Below, piece after piece: positions 1 to 5,928 of a stretch of 7,638 nt of DNA. The notes below the pieces were generated by a model that was not told where the DNA came from, searched no databases, and saw nothing but the letters and a program-made list of their open reading frames with translations. The translations under genes and the position numbers were made by a program. Each line of letters opens with the position of its first letter. Within the stretch, counting starts at the first letter, position 1. The stretch is taken from positions 1-7,638 of the forward strand of contig CAMPHX010000051.1 in the NCBI GenBank assembly GCA_946886085.1, given 5' to 3'. Source of the DNA: an uncultured Flavobacteriales bacterium. GTDB taxonomy: Bacteria; Bacteroidota; Bacteroidia; Flavobacteriales; Vicingaceae.

Positions 1-35
1 ATAAATGATGCAAGAAAACTTTTTACCAGAGTTAT

Positions 36-55
36 ATGTATATACATTAAATGTT
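36..55. promoter_or_regulatory. Putative MarR operator, copy 1
   Basis: The 20-mer ATGTATATACATTAAATGTT lies here and recurs without mismatch at 572-591. It contains a perfect 12-bp palindrome, ATGTATATACAT (36-47), which overlaps an 11-bp inverted repeat, ACATT-A-AATGT (44-54). That gives three alternating half-sites. It ends 6 bp upstream of the -7 box at 62-69, so a bound dimer would cover the spacer/-33 region and block RNA polymerase. MarR proteins typically bind 16-20 bp AT-rich palindromes near their own promoter. Assignment to this repressor is an inference from position and duplication. Confidence 0.72.
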
Positions 56-61
56 TTTGTA

Positions 62-69
62 TATATTTG
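62..69 (+). promoter_or_regulatory. -7 promoter box of the marR gene
   Basis: TATATTTG is an exact match to the Bacteroidota sigma-70-type -7 consensus TAnnTTTG. A start site about 6 bases downstream would give a leader of roughly 20-25 nt before the ATG at 98. I see no good TTG-type -33 element at the usual distance, because the operator palindrome occupies that region. Confidence 0.65.
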
Positions 70-97
70 CATTAGATTTTAACACTTAAATATAAAT

Positions 98-547
98 ATG
101 AAAATAGAAGACGAAATTAAACAGAGTAAATTTCATTCAGAGTATCAAAAATTAGCTATCAATATATTATTTACCAATCAATGGTTAACTACCAATACTA
201 CTAAAATACTTAAACCTTTTGGCATTAGTCCACAACAATACAATGTGTTAAGAATTTTAAAAGGTCAATCACCAAATGCCATTTCAGTAAGTAATATCAT
301 GGATAGAATGATAGACAAAATGTCTAATACTAGCAGATTAGTAGAAAAACTAAGACAAAAAGAATTAATAGAGCGAGTTACTTGCGAAAAAGATAGAAGA
401 CAAGTAGACGTAAAAATAACTAAAAAAGGATTGGACTTATTAGAAAAAGTTAAAACAGAAATGAACGCTTTTAAAACAATTAGCAATAATCTTACTGAAA
501 AAGAAGCTAAAACTATTAATGAACTATTAGATAAAATGAGAGGGTAA
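98..547 (+). CDS. MarR-family transcriptional regulator
   Basis: This 149-residue protein has the length and layout of a MarR winged-helix repressor, which binds palindromic DNA as a dimer. Residues 15-40 form the N-terminal dimerisation helix. Residues 43-60 (ISPQQYNVLRILKG) match the family's start of the DNA-binding domain. Residues 62-92 hold the recognition helix region (MSNTSRLVEKLRQKELIER). The wing follows at 93-108 with the hallmark DRR at 99-101, and a C-terminal dimerisation helix spans about 110-148. The only cysteine is C96, at the base of the wing. There is no N-terminal redox cysteine as in OhrR-type or MhqR/YodB-type sensors, so the signal may be a bound small molecule. The gene is first in a cluster with pirin and nitroreductase genes, and identical palindromes flank it, which suggests autoregulation. 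The family call is firm; the ligand is unknown. Confidence 0.93.
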   Translation: MKIEDEIKQSKFHSEYQKLAINILFTNQWLTTNTTKILKPFGISPQQYNVLRILKGQSPNAISVSNIMDRMIDKMSNTSRLVEKLRQKELIERVTCEKDRRQVDVKITKKGLDLLEKVKTEMNAFKTISNNLTEKEAKTINELLDKMRG

Positions 548-552
548 TTTTT
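545..552 (+). promoter_or_regulatory. Possible weak -7 box upstream of the pirin gene
   Basis: TAATTTTT matches TAnnTTTG except for the final base and overlaps the marR stop codon. If active, it would start transcription near 558, leaving the second operator in the leader downstream of the start site. It is a weak candidate in very AT-rich DNA. The pirin gene could equally be transcribed only from the marR promoter. Confidence 0.2.
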
Positions 553-571
553 AAAAAATTTAATTACATAA

Positions 572-591
572 ATGTATATACATTAAATGTT
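572..591. promoter_or_regulatory. Putative MarR operator, copy 2
   Basis: This is an exact 20-bp duplicate of the element at 36-55, in the 58-bp gap between the marR and pirin genes and ending 14 bp before the pirin ATG. Here the core palindrome extends to 14 bp (AATGTATATACATT, 571-584), so this copy is slightly more symmetric. Flanking bases differ between the two copies, which argues that the shared 20-mer is under selection rather than part of a longer duplication. Its likely role is to let the repressor control the pirin and nitroreductase genes separately from its own. Confidence 0.7.
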
Positions 592-605
592 AAAACATAT
601 ATATT

Positions 606-1355
606 ATGAAAATACTAACTAAAGAACAACAGGCAAAAGGCTCCTTTGATGGAGGAACAATTATAGAAAATAAACCTATCGGATTTCCTCAAGACAGAGG
701 TGAGCAAAAACCATTTTCCAACCTATTTTACTGGGCCAATGCGTGGTCAGATAGAGGGGGTTTAATTGGTGAACATCCACACCAACTTTTTGAAATTATG
801 TCGTTTGTTATTGAAGGAGAAATTCAGCATTACGATAATAAATTCAACCGTTGGTTATCATTAAAAAAAGGCGATGTACAAATTATCCGTTCCGGAAATG
901 GCATCCGACATGCGGAAAAAATAATGCCCGGAGGTAGAATGTTTCAAATTTGGTTCGATCCAAATGTGCATGTAACTTACAACAAAGAAGCTTCTTACAA
1001 CGATTACAAAAGTGAAAACATGCATTATTTTGAAGAAAATGGCATTAAAGTTAAAAACTATATTGGCAAAGGCGGCCCGGTAGAAATGGATGCCGAAGAA
1101 GTAGTAATTAGTGAACTTACTCTTCCAAAAGGGAATCATATTATTGCTATTCCGGAAGGGAAAACAGCTACCTTTTACTTTATAAATGGAATGGCTCAGG
1201 CAAACAATCAAGATTTAAAAAAGCACGATTTTATTATCTCTGAAGATGAAAAAACAATCACTTTTAATGTTGAAGAAGAAACGCATTTATTTACTGTTGA
1301 AGTAGCGAAACAACTGAGTTACAAAACTTATTTAGAACTAAATAAATTTAATTAA
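606..1355 (+). CDS. Pirin-family protein (bicupin, YhhW/quercetinase-like)
   Basis: This 249-residue protein is a pirin homologue. The N-terminal cupin (about 15-135) carries all four expected metal ligands: H57 and H59 in the HPH motif, then H102 and E104 in GIRHAE. They align with H56, H58, H101 and E103 of human pirin, so an iron-type centre is expected. The usual motif order is present: HPHxxFEIMSFVIEGEIQH (57-75), then KKGDVQIIRSGNGIRHAE (87-104). The second half (about 160-247) fits the Pirin_C cupin, which lacks metal ligands. Some bacterial pirins, such as E. coli YhhW, have quercetin 2,3-dioxygenase activity, and others act by protein contact; the sequence does not decide between these. 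It has no signal peptide, so it is cytoplasmic. The nitroreductase gene starts 37 bp downstream and is probably co-transcribed. The ATG is the only reasonable start, since the next Met is residue 65, inside the cupin. Confidence 0.93.
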   Translation: MKILTKEQQAKGSFDGGTIIENKPIGFPQDRGEQKPFSNLFYWANAWSDRGGLIGEHPHQLFEIMSFVIEGEIQHYDNKFNRWLSLKKGDVQIIRSGNGIRHAEKIMPGGRMFQIWFDPNVHVTYNKEASYNDYKSENMHYFEENGIKVKNYIGKGGPVEMDAEEVVISELTLPKGNHIIAIPEGKTATFYFINGMAQANNQDLKKHDFIISEDEKTITFNVEEETHLFTVEVAKQLSYKTYLELNKFN

Positions 1356-1392
1356 AATTTAAAATAATAATAACCTTATAAACTAAAAAAAT

Positions 1393-1917
1393 ATGAAAAT
1401 GATACCTGAAATAACGAAAAGATTTAGTCCGACAACATTTACGGAGCAAGCACTAACAGAAGAACAACTTAACACACTTTTTACTGCTGCAGGAAGAGCT
1501 GCTTCCTCTTTTAATGAACAACCTTGGCGTTTCATTTATGCTTTAAAGCAAGACAAAGAAGCTTTCAACAACATCTTAGACTGTTTAGTAGAAGGGAACC
1601 AAGAGTGGGCAAAAAATGCAGCTGTTTTAGTAATCACTGCTTCTAAGAAAAACTTTACTAAAAATGAAAAAACCAATCCCCACAACCGACATGATTTAGG
1701 CTTAGCAGTAGGTAATCTCTCTGCTCAAGCTACAGCTATGGGATTGCATATACACCAAATGGCTGGTTTTTCTGCTGAAAAAGCCACCAACAACCTAAAC
1801 ATACCCGAAGGTTTTGAACCTGTTACAGCTATTGCATTAGGTTATTATGATGGAGAATTTGTAGAAAAACCCAGAAAAGCAGTAAAGGAAATCGCATTTA
1901 AAAATGAGTGGAAGTAA
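1393..1917 (+). CDS. Small FMN-dependent nitroreductase-family protein
   Basis: This 174-residue protein has the layout of the short nitroreductase family. These proteins bind FMN as dimers and use NAD(P)H to reduce nitro compounds, quinones or other electrophiles. Visible motifs are the N-terminal KRFSPTTF (9-16), where R10 should contact FMN phosphate; GRAASSFNEQPWRF (34-47), matching the family's PSSxNxQPWxF; the helix DLGLAVGNLSAQATAMGL (101-118); the glycine-rich AIALGYYDG (146-154); and a C-terminal PRK (160-162). The second arginine of the usual RRSxRxF motif is replaced (T14/T15), so its FMN contacts may differ from classical NfsB enzymes. There is no signal peptide. A second in-frame ATG lies two codons in (1399); the first was kept because nothing separates them. 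It is the last gene of the marR-pirin cluster and is followed by a strong hairpin. The substrate cannot be inferred from sequence. Confidence 0.9.
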   Translation: MKMIPEITKRFSPTTFTEQALTEEQLNTLFTAAGRAASSFNEQPWRFIYALKQDKEAFNNILDCLVEGNQEWAKNAAVLVITASKKNFTKNEKTNPHNRHDLGLAVGNLSAQATAMGLHIHQMAGFSAEKATNNLNIPEGFEPVTAIALGYYDGEFVEKPRKAVKEIAFKNEWK

Positions 1918-1924
1918 AATATTA

Positions 1925-1961
1925 AAATCTTTCCGAAAATTTTAAACTTTCGGAAAGATTT
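1925..1961. terminator. Bidirectional hairpin terminator
   Basis: Perfect 14-bp arms AAATCTTTCCGAAA (1925-1938) and TTTCGGAAAGATTT (1948-1961) enclose a 9-nt loop. The hairpin starts 7 bp after the nitroreductase stop codon and 11 bp after the stop of the convergent T9SS cargo gene. Read on the - strand it is followed by a T-rich tail (GATTTTAATATTTTA). The + strand tail is AT-rich but less uniform in T. It probably terminates both transcripts. Confidence 0.8.
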
Positions 1962-1972
1962 ACAATTAAACT

Positions 1973-4900
1973 TTATTCCTTAATAAACTTAATGGTTTTA
2001 TTAGCTGTAGTAGTATTTATCTGTAAGAAATAAATACCTTTTGCCAAACTACTAATATTTATTTGTTGTTGACTGTTTCTATTAAATTTAGGATATAGCA
2101 CTTCTTTTCCAGCAAGATCACTAATAAGCATACTCATATTATTATCTGCTGATAATCCGGCTACCGTTAGCATATTGGTTGCAGGGTTAGGGTAAACCGT
2201 AATATTATTCATCTCCAACTCGTTTACCCCCACAAAAGCACTATCTATGATATTTATGTTATCTAAATAAACAGTATTTCCGAAACCTGCTGCATTTTCA
2301 AAAATAAAATCAACACTTGTTAATCCATTTAAACTACTCAAATCTATTACTTCATTTCTCCATTGAGAAGCTGTTGGCACAAAAAACAAAGGATAATTGG
2401 GGGCTGTAGCTAAATCATTACCTGTTTTTTTCCAAAGTAATTGCTTGGTAGCTCCGCAATCATTAGTATAATAAACAGACAAGGTGTCATATCTTGTTCC
2501 TCCAAAAAAAGCATACGCCACATCAAAAGATAGGGATGAAGCACTAACACCTGTAAAATCATATCGTGGAGAAACCAACCAGTCTAATTGCCCAGTATAA
2601 TCATTACTTCTGTTATCAATAAACACACAAGAAGTACTAGTTCCATAAGCTCCCAACGTGTTATTATGTTCCCAAGCCTCAGCATTGTCAGTATTAATCA
2701 CACTCCAACCACTTGGTGAAGCAGTTCCATTTTCAAAACCTTCGCTAAGTGGCAAGCCAACTCCTACTGTAGGTGGTTGAACAACAACATAAGCATTTTT
2801 ATACAAAGAATCTGTTCCATTTACGTTACTCACAACCAAAGAAACATCATATACTCCATTAGTTGGATAACACACAGTTGGATTTAAATCAGTAGAAGTA
2901 CTAGGCGTTCCTCCCGGAAAATACCAGGTCCATTGCTGACCAAGGTTAATGGTTTGATTAGTAAACTGAGCACAAACTCCCGGACAAATAACCGTATCCG
3001 GAGACATAAATTGTGCAACAGGAGGTGTATTTGCCTGAAATAAATTAGACTCCCAAATTCCTCTCCCATAAGTAGCCGCTCGTATTTTTCCTGTGGGATA
3101 AAATATCTCTAACTCATTTACCTGAACATTTGGTAAATTATCCATAAAAGATTCCCAATTGAGTAAATCATCATTTTTGTAATAAATTCCCATATCTGTT
3201 CCAACATAAATTCCATTGTTGGTTCCGTGTTCATAAACCACACAATTTACAGGCATATTGGGTAAGTTCCCTGAAACATTTGTCCAAGAAGCACCACCAT
3301 CAATAGATTTAAACACTTTATTTCCATTAGAAAAACCCGAAAAACTTACCCATAGTATGTTAGGGTTTTGATTATGAACCGTTATATAACTAATATTAAG
3401 GTTAGGCAATCCGTTATTAATTACTGTCCAACTACCACCTCCATTAGTAGTCTTTCTAATTTGAGTTAATGTAGCGATATAAATTACATCAGAATTAGAA
3501 GGAGCTACAGCCATAGAACGAATAGTTCCTGTTGCCGAAAAATTAGAAATTTGTAACCAGCTTGTTCCTCTGTTAGTAGTTTTAAATACATTTGTATAAC
3601 CTGCATAAAGTGTAGCAGGATTATTAGGATCTATTACATAAGGAGTAACCCAAGCACCATTTTCACTGATACTTCCCGTAATTCCGGAAAAAGAAGCTCC
3701 TCCATTTGATGAACGATAAATATTTCCATTTTGACTTGTAGAATAAATATAATTATTGTCAGAATAATCTACAATACATTCCATTCCATCACCACCGGTA
3801 ACATGTGTCCAACTTCCCGATTTTAATAAGCTGCACCCATTATCTTGAGCTCCGCCAATAATAGTACCTGCATTAGTAGCACTCATTCCTAACCGATAAA
3901 ACTGTGTCACTTCTAACCCTGCTGTTAAATCGGTCCAAGAGCCTCCTGCATTGCTAGTTTTAAAAATTCCTCCATCGGAACCACAAAACAACGTATTTCC
4001 AAAATAATCTAAAGTATGAATATCGGCATGAACATATCCGTAGCTTCCTGTTGGCCAGTTCCAACGAGTATTAGCTGTAAAACTACTCCCTCCATTGTTT
4101 GACTTCCAAACATTAACACCTCCTGTAAACAATTCATTTTTATTTGTTGGTGATACAGCTAAAGCCAAATCGTACCATCCTTGTCCACCAGAATCTGTGC
4201 CGGATGTATTCCAGCCCATAATATTAGGAGAGTTTGCTCTTAAAGTGAAAGTGCTCCCTCCATTTGTAGAGCGATAAAGTCCTAAAAAGCCATTATCGCT
4301 TGAATTAGTTGTTAAAGCGTAAACATAATTAGTATCATTTGCAGTAACAGCAATAGACATTCTTCCTATTTGACTGATAGATGGTAACCCGCTAGTTATC
4401 ATAGTAAAATTAGTGCCGTCAACCGATTTAAAAAAATTGGTATTAGTACATGCAAATACCGTAGTTGGATTTAGTGGATTAAACTCCACATCTCTAAAAA
4501 CACCACTTCTCACATTCGTCCAACTTGCACCTGAGTCATTAGTTTTCCATAAACCATTATTGGTAGCCACATACAAAACTGCAGGATTATTAGGGTTTAT
4601 AATAATTTTATTCATCACTCTTGATTGAGAAGTTGACCAATTCAGTCCTGTTGGTTGCCAAGTATTTCCTCCATCTAACGATTTAATAACTCCAATACTA
4701 TAGGTATCACTTCCGTCTCCATCTCCTGTAGCCAAATAAATCTCATTTGAATTTTGTGGGTTAATTGCTATTCCAGAAACACCAAGTGTTGCCAGTGTAT
4801 CCGTTAATGGCATCCATGAATTTCCTCCGTTTGTAGATTTCCAACACCCACCGGCAGGAGCTCCAACAAAAATAATATTTGAATTGTTAGGATCTACAGC

Positions 4901-5287
4901 TACCACATTTATTCTTCCAATACCCGGATTCCAACCTATGGAATTCCAACTTTGCGGCCCTAATGGCGTCCAGTTAGATGATTTTGAACCCGATTTTGCT
5001 GTTGTTCCATTATATTTTTGATGAAATTTTAAATATTCATTCCAAACTAAACTAGGGTCAGGAAAATTACCATTTTCATCTACTCTAGATTCCATAAGAT
5101 ATTCCCAACGTTTAAACTGTTTCCATCCTTTACCTCTTTCGTATGATTTATTCTCCCAATACTTATTAAAGGCTTCTTGTATTTCATAAAAATTTGCTGT
5201 TTTGCTTTGCATCATCCGAACATATTCCTGCGAATAAGCGTATGAAGCAAATAAAATCCCTATTATAGTGAGTGTAAGTTTGTGCAT
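1973..5287 (-). CDS. Secreted multidomain T9SS cargo protein with Asp-box propeller
   Basis: This 1104-residue protein is exported and probably displayed on or released from the cell surface. Residues 1-19 form a signal peptide (cleavage near AYS|Q). Residues 20-103 are a charged, mostly helical module with the conserved-looking stretch GKGWKQFKRWEYLMESR. Residues 104-750 form a large beta-propeller with Asp-box motifs (S/T-x-D/N-x-G-x-S/T-W/F) at about 151, 203, 249, 288, 340, 396, 444, 526, 570, 613 and 661, as in Vps10/sortilin-like and BNR proteins. Residues 754-838 are a PKD domain with C768, C772 and C806. Residues 845-1014 resemble the MAM/cleaved-adhesin jelly-roll domain (EGFENGTxPxGW start, YLDNINI end). 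Residues 1025-1104 are a T9SS type A sorting domain (VYPNPATNMLTV at 1031-1042, GIYFLQI near the end). I see no sialidase arginine triad or peptidase motif, so binding, adhesion or a structural role is more likely than catalysis. It is transcribed alone, divergent from the beta-barrel gene. Confidence 0.92.
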   Translation of the reverse strand: MHKLTLTIIGILFASYAYSQEYVRMMQSKTANFYEIQEAFNKYWENKSYERGKGWKQFKRWEYLMESRVDENGNFPDPSLVWNEYLKFHQKYNGTTAKSGSKSSNWTPLGPQSWNSIGWNPGIGRINVVAVDPNNSNIIFVGAPAGGCWKSTNGGNSWMPLTDTLATLGVSGIAINPQNSNEIYLATGDGDGSDTYSIGVIKSLDGGNTWQPTGLNWSTSQSRVMNKIIINPNNPAVLYVATNNGLWKTNDSGASWTNVRSGVFRDVEFNPLNPTTVFACTNTNFFKSVDGTNFTMITSGLPSISQIGRMSIAVTANDTNYVYALTTNSSDNGFLGLYRSTNGGSTFTLRANSPNIMGWNTSGTDSGGQGWYDLALAVSPTNKNELFTGGVNVWKSNNGGSSFTANTRWNWPTGSYGYVHADIHTLDYFGNTLFCGSDGGIFKTSNAGGSWTDLTAGLEVTQFYRLGMSATNAGTIIGGAQDNGCSLLKSGSWTHVTGGDGMECIVDYSDNNYIYSTSQNGNIYRSSNGGASFSGITGSISENGAWVTPYVIDPNNPATLYAGYTNVFKTTNRGTSWLQISNFSATGTIRSMAVAPSNSDVIYIATLTQIRKTTNGGGSWTVINNGLPNLNISYITVHNQNPNILWVSFSGFSNGNKVFKSIDGGASWTNVSGNLPNMPVNCVVYEHGTNNGIYVGTDMGIYYKNDDLLNWESFMDNLPNVQVNELEIFYPTGKIRAATYGRGIWESNLFQANTPPVAQFMSPDTVICPGVCAQFTNQTINLGQQWTWYFPGGTPSTSTDLNPTVCYPTNGVYDVSLVVSNVNGTDSLYKNAYVVVQPPTVGVGLPLSEGFENGTASPSGWSVINTDNAEAWEHNNTLGAYGTSTSCVFIDNRSNDYTGQLDWLVSPRYDFTGVSASSLSFDVAYAFFGGTRYDTLSVYYTNDCGATKQLLWKKTGNDLATAPNYPLFFVPTASQWRNEVIDLSSLNGLTSVDFIFENAAGFGNTVYLDNINIIDSAFVGVNELEMNNITVYPNPATNMLTVAGLSADNNMSMLISDLAGKEVLYPKFNRNSQQQINISSLAKGIYFLQINTTTANKTIKFIKE

Positions 5288-5322
5288 ATTAAATGATTAT
5301 TAAATTTTTATCTAAATCTTTC

Positions 5323-5330
5323 CAAAGATA
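5323..5330 (-). promoter_or_regulatory. -7 promoter box of the T9SS cargo gene
   Basis: Read on the - strand this is TATCTTTG, an exact match to TAnnTTTG. It lies 35 bp upstream of the ATG at 5287, giving a leader of about 30 nt. I see no clear TTG-type -33 element about 20 bp further upstream, which is common for this promoter class. Confidence 0.6.
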
Positions 5331-5386
5331 CTGAATTATCTAACTTTAAATTATATAAAAAAGCCATTTACTATATGAATCTTATT

Positions 5387-5394
5387 TACCTTTG
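5387..5394 (+). promoter_or_regulatory. -7 promoter box of the beta-barrel gene
   Basis: TACCTTTG exactly matches TAnnTTTG. Transcription would start near 5400, so an in-frame TTG at 5392 lies inside the promoter and cannot be the translation start. The ATG at 5401 would be nearly leaderless, while the ATG at 5422 gets a leader of about 20 nt. This box is the main reason for placing the start at 5422. Confidence 0.6.
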
Positions 5395-5421
5395 AGCAGT
5401 ATGAACCAAACTATAAAACCT

Positions 5422-5928
5422 ATGAAAAAACTAATCTTAATTTGCAGCATTATTTTATTTAGCTTTAACAATAATGCCAAAGCACAAAACCCTATTGATG
5501 TTGGACAAATGCAGCTTAACGCTGGTTTCGGACTATCTAATTATGGATTTCCTGTTTATGTTGGTTTAGATTATGGCATACACCCAGACATAACCATTGG
5601 CGGTGAAGTTTCTTTTAGAAGTTATCGTGAAAATTATTTTGGTACTAAATACGGACATAACATTTTTGGATTTAGTGCAAATGGTAATTATCACTTTAAC
5701 ACCATTATAGGTATTCCTGATAATTTTGACTTTTATGCCGGAGCCAATGTTGGTTTTGTAATGTGGAATTCTCCTAGCGGTTATGTTGGTAGTAGAACTT
5801 CCGGATTAGGACTAGGTTTACAAGTAGGTGGAAGATACTATTTTAACGAAAAGTTTGGAATTAACCTTGAGTTTGGTGGTGGAAATTCTTTTAGTGGTGG
5901 AAAAATTGGTGTTTCCGTTAGGTTTTAA
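5422..5928 (+). CDS. Small outer-membrane beta-barrel protein
   Basis: The product is 168 residues from this start. The N-terminus MKKLILICSIILFSFNNNAKAQ is a typical signal peptide with cleavage around AKA|Q. The rest is a run of amphipathic beta-strands rich in glycine and aromatic residues, such as LNAGFGLSNYGFPVYVGLDYG, ITIGGEVSFRSY and LGLGLQVGGRYYF. It ends in a strand with a terminal phenylalanine (GVSVRF), the signature recognised by the BAM machinery. The size fits an eight-stranded OmpW/OmpX-like or porin-family barrel. No catalytic motif is seen, and the precise function is unknown. An in-frame ATG at 5401 would add seven residues; it is less likely because it sits at the expected transcription start. 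The gene is divergent from the T9SS cargo gene, and its stop codon abuts the purE stop on the opposite strand. Confidence 0.85.
   Translation: MKKLILICSIILFSFNNNAKAQNPIDVGQMQLNAGFGLSNYGFPVYVGLDYGIHPDITIGGEVSFRSYRENYFGTKYGHNIFGFSANGNYHFNTIIGIPDNFDFYAGANVGFVMWNSPSGYVGSRTSGLGLGLQVGGRYYFNEKFGINLEFGGGNSFSGGKIGVSVRF

Noticed and set aside
1..75. Open frame from the left edge to a TAG at 73, as the tail of an upstream gene
   Set aside because: It runs through the operator and the promoter box, and its translation has no recognisable character. It is short enough to be chance.
861..1211. Antisense and alternate-frame open frames over the pirin gene, the T9SS cargo gene, purE and purK
   Set aside because: They lie opposite or out of frame with well-supported genes, have no promoter or family resemblance, and have odd Phe/Ser/Cys-rich compositions typical of antisense reading.
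3038..4978. Sialidase (neuraminidase) activity for the Asp-box protein
   Set aside because: Asp-boxes are structural and occur in many propellers. I could not find the arginine triad, Tyr/Glu pair or FRIP motif of a sialidase.
5317..5330. Short inverted repeat ATCTTT-CC-AAAGAT upstream of the T9SS cargo gene
   Set aside because: It has six-bp arms with a 2-nt centre and is largely the -7 box itself. It is too short for a terminator and there is no second copy to support an operator.
5899..5916. GGAAA/TTTCC stem as a terminator for the beta-barrel gene or purE
   Set aside because: The 5-bp arms lie within the coding sequence with no T-run; chance is likely in this composition.
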